This document shows, one piece after another, positions 1 to 9,555 of a stretch of 64,000 bases of DNA. The stretch is from NCBI RefSeq assembly GCF_000002995.4, contig NW_025062478.1:10474001-10538000 (forward strand), in the 5' to 3' direction. The stretch's first letter is position 1. Each line of letters opens with the position of its first letter. Under the pieces are notes generated by a model. That model did not search any database. It saw nothing but the letters and a program-made list of their open reading frames with translations, and had not been told where the DNA came from. The DNA comes from Brugia malayi (taxonomy: Eukaryota > Nematoda > Chromadorea > Rhabditida > Onchocercidae). Position numbers and translations under genes: made by a program.

Positions 1-315
1 TCATATCATTTACATTCTTGGCTGCATCTCACTTATACATTATTTGCTTTTATTTATTCATTGTTTGTTGCATAGTATAGGGTTGATTATAAGTATTTTT
101 ATGCAGAATCTGCCATCAGGAAGATCCCTTATGATTTCCAATATGCTGGAAATTTATGAAATTGAGAAACTCAGTTGCAATTAGAATCATACGGTGGAAA
201 TAATTTTGTTTTTTAAGACACTACTAACTTACGAACTTGGTAGTCGAATATTCCTTTTTCTCTTTTTTTTACTTAAAACTTGCAGATTAGCATACTTTTT
301 GATGGAGTCAGTTAA

Positions 316-480
316 ATGCAAAGAGGTAAACAACTTACACAGAGAGAAATATCATTAAAGTTAACAGATTTGTTGGAAGGTAAGAACTGTTCAAATCAGG
401 CTTCAGAAATTATTCCATTACCTCAAAATTATCTTGGATCTCTAAATGAACCAAAAAGGAAATGCAAAGCTCGGTATTGA
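316..480 (+). other. Small open frame of 54 codons in the direct repeat
   Basis: An ATG-started frame runs to TGA at 478-480. A possible splice donor (GTAAGA) lies inside it after about 21 codons, so it may be an exon start rather than a whole gene. The same frame exists in the second direct repeat near 35933-36097. A diverged version near 11950-12120 does not keep it clearly. I recognise no family; it may be a chance frame. Confidence 0.15.
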
Positions 481-625
481 TATAGATTAGATAATTTGCT
501 TATTATTCGGCAGCGATAATGCCATGAAAGATGTCATCGCTTAAAAATGTTTGATTTTTGAAAATGATTTTACTGGTTTATTCATTCCATTACATTTCCG
601 TTTATTCCTTTTTCCTCATATTTAG

Positions 626-723
626 CTTCGACCACTACCAAGTCGATCGTTCAAGTAGCTAACGACTGGGTTCTTTCAAAAATGAAATACTATGACGACA
701 GGAGTAGAAAACGTTTTGTATAA
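626..723 (+). other. Exon-like segment, possible terminal exon of an unknown gene
   Basis: After the acceptor TTTAG at 621-625, a frame of about 32 codons with coding-like composition (VANDWVLSKMKYYDDRSRKR) runs to TAA at 721-723. It would need an upstream exon ending in phase 1. Two further copies exist: 36243-36340 on the plus strand and 14746-14843 on the minus strand, both still open. No family is recognised. It could be the orphaned last exon of a gene broken up by the duplications. Confidence 0.25.
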
Positions 724-1360
724 ACCAGTAATATATTTCTATGCAATAGAAAAGTTAATCAGGCTATACGAAAATAAAATTATTTTAAACTAGTATAATT
801 TTTAGATTTACATGTGCTTATTACGAGATGTTTCTTGCAGTTTGGAAGAAATAACACAAAAATCATTGCAAGGGAGTCTCATTTTTATTGTTCTTGTTAG
901 TTTCCTTCATTTTTCCAAGACTTCTAGAACTAAGAAGTTCATTGATAATGAATTTCAAATAATGATTTACAAAATAATATTTTCTGGAAAATATAGAAAA
1001 TTTCAAATGGTAATCATCGGATGAAATTGATGAACAGTGCACTTTAGCTATTTTCTAAGAAATGGGCATATATATCAATGAGGAAACTTTAATGATACCA
1101 AATGATAAAGTGATTATGAGATAAATACATGATAATAGGTCAATGACAGGTTAAAAAGCATCTGCAAACAATTGAGACAATCATTTCAATTATACGTGGA
1201 AATTTAAAAGTGGTCTGCTAACTTCTTGTTATGAAAAAAATGTTACTTTTACAGGCAGTCCATCTATCACTTTGTTTGTTTGTAATCAATGAAGATACCA
1301 TCTTCATGGCTAACTTTATTCACTACAGATGTCGCTTAGACTTCACTTCATATTGATCAG

Positions 1361-1623
1361 TTGCAAGTTCTACTGCAAATCATAAAAATAGCTTTCCATA
1401 ATCGCCAAGAAATTGATCAGTGTTGTCCATGCCTATCTGTCTCCCATAATCTTCTGGCAACTGCAAATTATTATGCACTAGTGTGCATCTTTGTCACGTA
1501 CGTTTTGGCTTTTGTGTGGCGGATTTGGCGGGCTCATGGATTGATTAAGAACTGTCGAGCACCTTTCACCACTAAACCAGCGATATGTGAAAGTTGTGGG
1601 GAATCCATTACACTTTTTTATAT
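1361..1623 (+). other. Exon-like segment with one hydrophobic span, unknown
   Basis: The frame is open between CAG at 1358-1360 and a good donor GTAAGG at 1624. It encodes about 87 residues: a cysteine-rich start, one clear hydrophobic membrane-type span (ALVCIFVTYVLAFVW), then a CESCGES stretch. The second copy (36978-37240) differs by one conservative change, I to V, and is also open. There is no ATG at the start, so if it is real it is an internal exon. I do not recognise the protein. Confidence 0.25.
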
Positions 1624-2283
1624 GTAAGGAAATGGCCACATAGAGATTAGTAATATAGGTTACAAATTTATAACATATTACGAATCTTGTTATCGGGATA
1701 TAGCTATAGGGGGAAAACAAACAGTTGGTTTCATTGGGAATGTCTGTAATAGCGATTTTGGTAGTGGATAAGTCGATTCCCATTTATCTGCCTCTTTTTT
1801 GCAGTATAGTTTCAATTTCTCAATTCGTTTTTGACTTCAAAATTAATTTTAATTATAAATTTATATATGGAACTTTATGAAAATTTGGCAATTTCAAATA
1901 GTTTTAGCAAATTTAATAAGGAAATAAATTTTAATTTTTCTAAATTATGCTCTAATTAAACGCCAACAATGTTAGGAACTGCTAATTCATTTAAAAATAA
2001 ATATATTTTTAACCTAATTGATTATTTTATTTGCACATGAACTGCCCACATTCTGTGGTGGACATTTGACAATTTATGCAGAAAAAAAATTTTTTTTAAA
2101 TTTCACTTTGGAGCAATATTTTAATGCATAAATTAACGAGGTTAAAATTAGTGATGATTTCAATTAATTTTTGACATTGAAATTAATTTTAATTACAAAT
2201 TTGAATATGGATCCATATATCGAATTTGTATAATCTTTTTTAAATATGGAAAATAGGTAGTAATTGTAACATAGCTAAAAGAT

Positions 2284-2384
2284 ATGGGAGAAAAAGGTGT
2301 GGAAGTGTTTGACACATTACGAGAGAAAGTGTTTGCCGAGCTTGTAGAGGAAGGAGCTAATACCAAATTTGCCTCTCTCAAACG
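2284..2384 (+). other. Candidate first exon (copy 1), possibly 5' exon of the zinc-finger unit
   Basis: An ATG preceded by an in-frame stop opens a charged, coding-like frame (MGEKGVEVFDTLREKVFAEL and on) for about 33 codons, up to a donor GTAATA at 2385. A weaker donor (GTAGAG) lies earlier, after the AEL residues. Copies sit at 37901-38001 (plus) and 17889-17989 (minus). In both inverted arms the exon lies upstream of a zinc-finger exon in the same direction, which fits a 5' exon. The phase join to the finger exon works only with the earlier donor, so this is inference. Confidence 0.25.
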
Positions 2385-3130
2385 GTAATATAAAGATATG
2401 CACACATAGTAGTAATTATTACATACTCCGCATACTTGGAGTTTTTCTCAATTCGTTTTTGACTTCAAAATTAATTTTAATTATAAATTTATATATGGAA
2501 CTTTATGAAAATTTGGCAATTTCAAATTGTTTTAGCAGATTAAATAAGGAAATAAATTTTAATTTTGCTAAATTATGCTTTAATTAAATGCCAGCAATAT
2601 TAGAAAACTGTAACACACTTTAAAAAATATATGTTTTGAACTTATTTTAGTTGCATTGTACATGATCTGCTCAAATTCGGTCATGGCTTTCATCTGGTAT
2701 TTAGTAGATTATAAGGGTTATTATAATTATTGTATTTTTTTATCAAAGCCTAGTCTTCAAATCACTTTTCATTTATAATCTCTTTGTATTTCCATTTAAT
2801 TCAAGATTGACAACTAACTTTCTGTAGTTTTTGCAATTTACATTATATAATACTACCATAAAAGAAATAAAGCTTTTGATAAAATGAAAAAATTTGTAAT
2901 AACATTAGTTAATACCTTTTTTGTATTCTTTGTTGAATCATTTACAATATTATCATTTCATAAACAATAAACAATCAGTTGTTTATTTTCGCCATGAATT
3001 ACAACATCTGGTTTCCTTTGAGGTATCTTCACATATTAGATTAATAGATGACAGATTAATATGATCAAAAAAAAATATGATCAAATAGTCATCATTAATT
3101 TTCTTCCTCTAAACATTATTCATTATCACA

Positions 3131-3135
3131 TTATC
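3131..3135. repeat. Target-site duplication TTATC, left
   Basis: TTATC directly precedes the left LTR and recurs at 9551-9555 right after the other LTR. The unoccupied inverted copy at 17136-17140 holds a single GATAA (its complement), which confirms a 5-bp duplication made on insertion. Confidence 0.92.
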
Positions 3136-3627
3136 TGTAGTGGAAGCAAAAATGTTTTTGGAAACAACCTTTATGATTTGGTTAAATTGTTATTCGGGGG
3201 AGAAGTTTGATGTCAGGGAGATGTGTTGGATGCCAGCTAAATATTTGGGCAACAATTGAATAAACTGATTCGGAGGATTGGATGATTTTAAAACTGATCT
3301 AATTGACAATAGTATGGTTATAAAATCTACATTGATGTTAGACAATGATCCAAACAAAGGAGAGGAGGTGCTTGCATGGGCACCAGTTGCTAATAAAGAG
3401 CTTATTAGATAACCGCATGATTATGATAGCTAACAAAGAACAATGTAGATATCCTCATGATTGTAAGGATTGCTAACAAAGAACGATGTAAATTGTTTCA
3501 ATATGTAGAAGCATAAATTTGGAAACAAAGAGTCCGAAGTATAAGCATTGTTTGCGGAAATTACGTAGATATCTTTACTACAATTTGCAACTCATATTTT
3601 TAGATCGCGATATTAAAATCCGCGACA
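3136..3627 (-). repeat. BEL/Pao LTR, downstream (3') copy
   Basis: 492 bp running from TGTAGTGG to GCGACA on the plus strand, the same as 9059-9550. A short purine run (GGGAG on the minus strand) lies just inside it, where a polypurine tract is expected. The polyprotein stop codon falls 28 bases within this LTR. Confidence 0.93.
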
Positions 3628-6600
3628 CTCCCGACCGAAGGAGCTAAATGCTTTAGTTCGTTGGACAGCTTTGGTTGATTGCTTCGCCTTATAGCGCTTC
3701 TAGTTCGTAGAGCAATTGGTTCTTGTTCATTGACATTTTGCACTGATTTGTTAAACATTGTTGGTTGAGGGTCAATTTCCTCACCTTTGACTTCCAGTGG
3801 GTATAACATATTCACCGGTCTGTTGAGTATTTTTCCTTTCGGTAATTCTATCGAGACACTTCTCACTTCTCCATCCTTTCCTGTTTTGATTTCTCTTATT
3901 CTGGCTAGTTTCCACATGCCACGGGGAATTTCTGGTTCATTTAGTAACACAATTTCTCCCTCGTGGGGAGTTCTTTTTACTACATCTCTCGGAGAAGAGT
4001 GTTCCCTTTGTGCTCTTTCTTTAAGAGTATTTAAATATTCCTCTTTCCATATTTCCCAGAAGGCATCGAGGGCCTTTAGTGTATTTGACCAGTATTGAAT
4101 GAGTTTTTCTCTCGAATCCAATTTATGAGGGATAAAATCATCCATTTCATTCTTGTTTTTAGCAGGCATGATTAGATGCGCATTCGGTAGTATAAAGTCA
4201 ATTGGACGCAATATGATACAATCATCAAAATTTACGTAAGTTAGTGGTCGAGTATTCAAAATACTTTCCACTTCCGCTACTAGCGTAATCAATTCCCGTT
4301 CCCATAATAACTTTCTGCCGATGGCTCTTTTCATTGCCCTTTTTGTTAACCCAATAAGTCGCTCATATACTCCTCCGTTCCAAGGCGCCTTTGGTATTAT
4401 ATTTTTCCAGATCATTTTCCTTTCCGCTAGGAATTCATTTAATTGTTGTTTCACAATGATTTTAAAAATTAACTGGAATTGACCAGCGTTGTCGCTTAAG
4501 ATTAATTCTGGAAAGCCTCGTCTTGCTGTAAATCTTCTGAAAACATGTAAAAAGCTTTCGGCTGAAAGAGTTTCTACTACTTCTAGATGTACAGCTCTTG
4601 TTGTGAAACATGTGAATAGTGCTACCCATCTTTTTGTTAGCCCATTATCACTCCTGATATTCACAGGACCTAAATAGTCTAGTCCTACTCGCGCAAAGGG
4701 TCTTGATCTTGTGGTCCGAGATGCTGGAAGATCAGCCATAGTTGGTAATTTGAATGGTTTAGTTGTCCAGCGTCTGCACTTCATGCACTTATTCAAGATT
4801 CGTTTGACTTCCGTTCTACCTTTTGGGATCCATATCGTCGATCTCAGATTTGAGAGTGTATGAGCAATTCCAGCATGATACAGTTGTTCATGTCGTTGCT
4901 GAATAAAGAGTTCAGTTATGGTGTTGTGTCTCGGGAGATATATTGGGTGTAAGTTACTCTCTTTCATTTCAGAGTTAACTACGCGGCTTTTGTATCTCCA
5001 TAGTTCGTTATCATAGAACAAATTCCATTTGATTATTTCATCTTTGGTAACTCCTTCTGACTGTGCTTGTTTGAATAGCACAATTTCTGACAACTCGTAA
5101 TCCTGTGTTGTCAATATATTCTTTTCTTTCGTTGCCATCTTTAGCCAAGGAATTTCCCTTTTCATTGTTAATCTTATGAATTTCAGAACCCAACCAGTTG
5201 TTCTTATTAATCTTGACCATTTGCTAAAACGACTAGCATCTAAGATTCCGAAATGTTTGTTTATGATAATTGGTTCTGTGATGTGGGCCACAATTTCTTC
5301 ATCCTGGTAATCCTCATTGTAATTGTATTTCCACTGTGGCCATTTTGATTCGTTTTCTGTTAACCACTTTGGTCCTTTCCACCAAAGATCATATCCTTTT
5401 AGTTTATTCGGAGAGATTCCTTTTGTAGCTATATCAGCTGGGTTTTGTTCACTTGGGATATATCTAAAATGGATTTTCGCCTTTCGTATTTCTTCTACCC
5501 TATTTTGTATGAACGTTGGTAGTAAACGGGAACTATTGTGAACCCAATGAAGCGCACATTGAGAATCGGACCATAAAATTGTTATCACGTCCTCAAGCTC
5601 TTTTTGTTTTAATACGAATTGTACCATTCTCACTCCGATGAGTATTGCCAGTAATTCTAATCGAGGTATTGACATTCCTTTAATTGGCGCAATTCGGGAT
5701 TTAGCAAACACTAAGAATACTTCTCTTTCTTGAGTTCGAATGTATAAAGCTGCTGAGTATGCAGCAGTTGATGCGTCAGTAAAAACATGAAATTGTACTT
5801 GCTTGGAACAATTTGTTGTGAATCTTGGTAGATCCTTTAGTTTCTTTGGCCATTCGTTCGTGAGTAATTTCCACGTGGTTTCATCTTCCTCACTTATAGT
5901 TTGATCCCATGAAAGGTTCTTTTTCCACAAAGTTTGGAGAAACAATTTGAATCTTATCAGTATAGGAACTATGAATCCTAGTGGGTCATATTGTGAGGCT
6001 ACGAATTGCAATACAATTCTTTTAGTTAATTTCTTACCAAACCATGGTTTTAACGTTACTTGAATGATATCTTGTTTGTGGTACCAATTGAGACCTAGAA
6101 TTTTTTTAATTGAACTTACCTCTGCTCGATCTTGTACCGGAAGTTTTTCATTGACTTCTTGGTCGTTAGAGAGAAATTCCCGTACATTCATTGATGCTTC
6201 ATTGAATATAATTTTAATTTCCTTATAATTGGAAAGAGCTTCGTTGGTTCCTTTGGTTGGTATTATAATGTTATCGACATAGAGATTTTTCCTTAACTCG
6301 AGTGCGATTTTGCTTTTACAAGTTTCCAAATGATAATTGAGTGTAGCGGACAATAAAAATGGAGATGATACAATTCCAAATGGAACTCGTTGGAAACGGT
6401 AACAACTTACGTTTTCTTCGTTAACTGGACTTCGAATGTCTTTCAACCAAAGAAATCGAGTGCAGTTTCTATCTGTTGGATGCAATTCTATTTGCAAGAA
6501 CGCCTTTTCTACGTCTGCTATTATTACATTTTTCATTGTACGGAAACGTAGCAAAACTCCAACCAAATCAGGGAGTGTTATTGGTCCCCGATATAAAACA

Positions 6601-9035
6601 TCATTTAAACTTTTCATTCCTTTACAATGAGCTGATGCATCATAAACTATCCTCAGATTTGTCGTGGTTTTATTTGGTGTTATTACTTCGTGATGAGGCA
6701 GATAATGAATAATACCAACTTCATTCATTTCCGATGACACTTTCTCAATTATATTGGAATTGAGTTGTTCTTCAATAGTTTGATTGTATCGACTTAGTAA
6801 TTGAGGTTTCATTTGAAGCCTCCTAATTAACGACTTTAATCTTCCAAGGCAAAGTCCGAAATTATCGCTTAGTTTGTTCTTTGAATCTTTCCAAGGCCAA
6901 CAAACTTGATATCTTCCCTTGTCCCTAGTGATAGTTTGTTTAAATTGCTGCAATGCTTTTTCATCATTGTCAGAGTTTATTTTGTCTTGTATACCCATTA
7001 TTTCCAGTTTCCAAAAGTGATCTAAGTCTGGAATATTGACGGCATTGACTTGAGAAATCGGACTTACTGATGTGGTTTCTGAAATACTGTCGTGTATTTC
7101 ATTTATATACCCACTTCCAGCTATTATAGGTCCAACCTTTGTATGGATCAATGAAAATCCTGATTTTAAGTTCTCTGCTTGGTCAAACTGGATAAACTTG
7201 AAGAAGTGATCCGCACCTATGAGTATGTCCGGTTGTTTCCATTTGTTTTTGAAATTACTAAACTGATTTCGTTTGTCTATCATCAACAATTCCTTTTTGT
7301 TTAGATTAACTACTTGCAATTCATTCGTCAAGTGGTTAACTGTTATTACATCTAATCGGATTATTTCTTTATTTCCAATTTTTACTCCGATTTCAGTTTT
7401 AGTAGTGATACACGTTTTTGGCGTCTTATCACCAAATGAAGCAATTTTTATTTCCATCTCGTTAGTTTCTTGTAGATTCAATCGATAAGCCAAATCCTTT
7501 GATATGAACGATAATTGAGAACCAATATCGAATAGAATTAAAGCCTTTTGTTGGATTTTTGGGCGATTTGGATTGGTTACATTTATTTCCTTACATAACA
7601 GTAAGGTTCGCTTTTTCCATTGATTTCCTTTTTCGGTAATGGAGTTAGCGATTGTGACTGAACCCAACCTTTCTTTGTTGGAATCCACTGCTTGCGTGAG
7701 TTCCTTGTAGTTGTTGGGACACAGTGCTGTATTGTGTGGACTTTTACAATGGAAACACAAAGGTTTCCCTTTTTTACAATCACTTGTTGCATGTCCTTTT
7801 CGTAAACATTTGAAACATGCAGTGATTTCTCTCAAACGTTCCATCCGGAGTTTGAGAGTGGGATAGATGTTACATTCATTGTTCCAGTGGTCCTTATTGC
7901 AAAATACGCATGGTTTCCTTTCCCCATTTATAGAAATTTTTCCTGGAACCTTTTTTGATTTGATTGTATTATCTCCCTTTGTTTGGTTGATTGTGGCGAA
8001 AGCTGACGTTTCGCCTCTAACATTATTTTTGTTTGTTTTCTTCTCCCTTGTGTCTGCTTGACTTCTAGCAACTTCTTCATTTCTTAGAACTAGTTTTGTC
8101 AGGTACTGCCGGATATCCTTAACTGACCAACTCGTCGAATCCTCTTTCAATTGGTATAATTTATCAATTATCCACGCTGGTAGTTTATTTTCAATTGTAA
8201 TTTCGATGCTTGAATGCTCTAAATTTTCACCTATAGCTTCCAGTTGTCGAAATGTTCTCTCCATGGCTTCTATGGTTGCTTTCCACTCTCGGTCATTTTT
8301 TTTGATGGTATTCAACTCGTTGTAGAGTGATTTCTTTATAAGGAAAGGTTTACCATATTTCTCTTTTAGTAAACCTATTATAACATCGTAGTTTTCTGGC
8401 GCTATATCATAACCTCTTACAGATAACAAAGCATCTCCTTTAAGACATGATATCAGATAGTTTAACTTTTGAATATCTGGGATGCTTTGCTCATGGACTG
8501 CTGCCTTGAAACTACACCAAAATTGCCTCCACAATTTTGGATCCCCACTAAACGTTATTAGTGGTAATTGAGGAAGTTTTATTTCTGCTTGATTTGTGTG
8601 AATCATACTATTCTTTGGAAATGATTCTTTGACCTCTTCTTGTTTTAAATGTTGTAGTACCGAGCAATATTCATCAGTATGTATTTTAAGGGTAATAATA
8701 GTTTCTCTTGTTCTAGTGATTAAACTTAAAATACCTTGTGGATCGTCAACCATATTGGCGTATTTCGTCTCCTCTTCCTTTCTCCTCGTTGCTATTGTCA
8801 AGCTCTGAATATTATCCAGCCAATTTTGATTAGCTGTTTCGAGTAACCCAGCATAATATTCGAGATGTGCGATCTTCTCCTTGACGATTCGCAATTTAAT
8901 TTCGTATTGATGCTGAAGTTCCCCTCGTGATAGTGTTTGAGACGGGGAGGTCAGATCGAGTTCACTTGCTTCTTTAAGAAGTTCTAGAGTTCTCGACTTC
9001 GATAATTCGCTTCCTTTTCTTATACTGTCGGACAT
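3600..9035 (-). CDS. BEL/Pao gag-pol polyprotein
   Basis: A single frame of 1811 codons begins just inside the primer binding site. Seen in order: a gag region with a DUF1759-like core (about residues 150-330); three CCHC-type zinc knuckles (376-440); an aspartic protease signature DIGSQ at 503; reverse transcriptase (about 790-960) with the first catalytic Asp at 841 and the YVDN box at 919-922; RNase H (about 1084-1210); an HHCC integrase zinc domain (about 1382-1422); an integrase core with D1453, D1515 and E1558; and a C-terminal DUF5641-like region (about 1690-1760). It would copy its RNA and insert the DNA. Two active-site boxes differ from the usual: YVDN for YVDD, and DIG for DTG or DSG. 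The frame is otherwise unbroken, so loss of activity may be recent. Confidence 0.93.
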   Translation of the reverse strand: MSDSIRKGSELSKSRTLELLKEASELDLTSPSQTLSRGELQHQYEIKLRIVKEKIAHLEYYAGLLETANQNWLDNIQSLTIATRRKEEETKYANMVDDPQGILSLITRTRETIITLKIHTDEYCSVLQHLKQEEVKESFPKNSMIHTNQAEIKLPQLPLITFSGDPKLWRQFWCSFKAAVHEQSIPDIQKLNYLISCLKGDALLSVRGYDIAPENYDVIIGLLKEKYGKPFLIKKSLYNELNTIKKNDREWKATIEAMERTFRQLEAIGENLEHSSIEITIENKLPAWIIDKLYQLKEDSTSWSVKDIRQYLTKLVLRNEEVARSQADTREKKTNKNNVRGETSAFATINQTKGDNTIKSKKVPGKISINGERKPCVFCNKDHWNNECNIYPTLKLRMERLREITACFKCLRKGHATSDCKKGKPLCFHCKSPHNTALCPNNYKELTQAVDSNKERLGSVTIANSITEKGNQWKKRTLLLCKEINVTNPNRPKIQQKALILFDIGSQLSFISKDLAYRLNLQETNEMEIKIASFGDKTPKTCITTKTEIGVKIGNKEIIRLDVITVNHLTNELQVVNLNKKELLMIDKRNQFSNFKNKWKQPDILIGADHFFKFIQFDQAENLKSGFSLIHTKVGPIIAGSGYINEIHDSISETTSVSPISQVNAVNIPDLDHFWKLEIMGIQDKINSDNDEKALQQFKQTITRDKGRYQVCWPWKDSKNKLSDNFGLCLGRLKSLIRRLQMKPQLLSRYNQTIEEQLNSNIIEKVSSEMNEVGIIHYLPHHEVITPNKTTTNLRIVYDASAHCKGMKSLNDVLYRGPITLPDLVGVLLRFRTMKNVIIADVEKAFLQIELHPTDRNCTRFLWLKDIRSPVNEENVSCYRFQRVPFGIVSSPFLLSATLNYHLETCKSKIALELRKNLYVDNIIIPTKGTNEALSNYKEIKIIFNEASMNVREFLSNDQEVNEKLPVQDRAEVSSIKKILGLNWYHKQDIIQVTLKPWFGKKLTKRIVLQFVASQYDPLGFIVPILIRFKLFLQTLWKKNLSWDQTISEEDETTWKLLTNEWPKKLKDLPRFTTNCSKQVQFHVFTDASTAAYSAALYIRTQEREVFLVFAKSRIAPIKGMSIPRLELLAILIGVRMVQFVLKQKELEDVITILWSDSQCALHWVHNSSRLLPTFIQNRVEEIRKAKIHFRYIPSEQNPADIATKGISPNKLKGYDLWWKGPKWLTENESKWPQWKYNYNEDYQDEEIVAHITEPIIINKHFGILDASRFSKWSRLIRTTGWVLKFIRLTMKREIPWLKMATKEKNILTTQDYELSEIVLFKQAQSEGVTKDEIIKWNLFYDNELWRYKSRVVNSEMKESNLHPIYLPRHNTITELFIQQRHEQLYHAGIAHTLSNLRSTIWIPKGRTEVKRILNKCMKCRRWTTKPFKLPTMADLPASRTTRSRPFARVGLDYLGPVNIRSDNGLTKRWVALFTCFTTRAVHLEVVETLSAESFLHVFRRFTARRGFPELILSDNAGQFQLIFKIIVKQQLNEFLAERKMIWKNIIPKAPWNGGVYERLIGLTKRAMKRAIGRKLLWERELITLVAEVESILNTRPLTYVNFDDCIILRPIDFILPNAHLIMPAKNKNEMDDFIPHKLDSREKLIQYWSNTLKALDAFWEIWKEEYLNTLKERAQREHSSPRDVVKRTPHEGEIVLLNEPEIPRGMWKLARIREIKTGKDGEVRSVSIELPKGKILNRPVNMLYPLEVKGEEIDPQPTMFNKSVQNVNEQEPIALRTRSAIRRSNQPKLSNELKHLAPSVGSVADFNIAI

Positions 9036-9036
9036 G

Positions 9037-9054
9037 TCCCGGCTCGTGGCACCA
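9037..9054 (-). promoter_or_regulatory. Retrotransposon tRNA primer binding site
   Basis: On the minus strand, four bases inside the 5' LTR, an 18-base stretch starts TGGTGCCACGAGCC. The leading TGG pairs with the CCA end of a tRNA primer. Which tRNA it is cannot be told by eye. A decayed version sits at about 28666-28682. Confidence 0.7.
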
Positions 9055-9058
9055 AAAT

Positions 9059-9550
9059 TGTAGTGGAAGCAAAAATGTTTTTGGAAACAACCTTTATGAT
9101 TTGGTTAAATTGTTATTCGGGGGAGAAGTTTGATGTCAGGGAGATGTGTTGGATGCCAGCTAAATATTTGGGCAACAATTGAATAAACTGATTCGGAGGA
9201 TTGGATGATTTTAAAACTGATCTAATTGACAATAGTATGGTTATAAAATCTACATTGATGTTAGACAATGATCCAAACAAAGGAGAGGAGGTGCTTGCAT
9301 GGGCACCAGTTGCTAATAAAGAGCTTATTAGATAACCGCATGATTATGATAGCTAACAAAGAACAATGTAGATATCCTCATGATTGTAAGGATTGCTAAC
9401 AAAGAACGATGTAAATTGTTTCAATATGTAGAAGCATAAATTTGGAAACAAAGAGTCCGAAGTATAAGCATTGTTTGCGGAAATTACGTAGATATCTTTA
9501 CTACAATTTGCAACTCATATTTTTAGATCGCGATATTAAAATCCGCGACA
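9059..9550 (-). repeat. BEL/Pao LTR, upstream (5') copy
   Basis: 492 bp matching 3136-3627 along its whole length as far as I compared. It would hold the promoter for the minus-strand element. Confidence 0.93.
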
Positions 9551-9555
9551 TTATC
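9551..9555. repeat. Target-site duplication TTATC, right
   Basis: Second copy of the 5-bp duplication that flanks the BEL/Pao element. Confidence 0.92.

Larger units (their letters stand above)
1..2442. repeat. Long direct repeat, copy 1 (matches 35618-38059)
   Basis: This segment recurs in the same orientation at 35618-38059 with a constant offset of 35617, so there are no insertions or deletions over 2.44 kb. I noticed only about two substitutions (near 1190 and 1603). The match stops after 2442, where the left copy runs into a further AT-rich repeat and the right copy into different sequence. The left end is cut by the window. The repeat carries three exon-like stretches (626-723, 1361-1623, 2284-2384), listed separately. 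Parts of it also occur inverted at 14640-15160 and 17870-18260. Confidence 0.9.
2000..3135. repeat. Left arm of large inverted duplication, outer part
   Basis: This stretch is the reverse complement of 17136-18260, and left plus right coordinates sum to about 20273 throughout. Apart from a 2-base change in a poly-A tract near 3070 and a few substitutions, the two are the same. The arm is interrupted at 3136 by the BEL/Pao element and continues at 9556. The part from 2443 to 3130 has no gene that I can support; it is AT-rich repeat sequence. Confidence 0.88.
3136..9550 (-). mobile_element. Full-length BEL/Pao LTR retrotransposon
   Basis: The element is 6.4 kb on the minus strand, with two 492-bp LTRs that look identical, 5-bp target duplications, a primer binding site next to the right LTR and one long open frame for a gag-pol polyprotein. 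LTRs have TG...CA ends. The domain order protease, reverse transcriptase, RNase H, integrase, with a C-terminal region like DUF5641, is typical of BEL/Pao. The matching LTRs and uninterrupted frame indicate a recent insertion. The inverted paralogous arm is empty at this spot, so the insertion came after the inverted duplication or gene conversion that made the arms alike. Confidence 0.95.

Noticed and set aside
812..1024. 70-codon frame in both direct repeats
   Set aside because: No splice context or motifs; conservation is explained by the near-identical repeat.
2193..2405. Minus-strand frame here and its copies (17868-18080, 37810-38022)
   Set aside because: It lies opposite the more coding-like plus-sense exon candidate and has no start or splice support.
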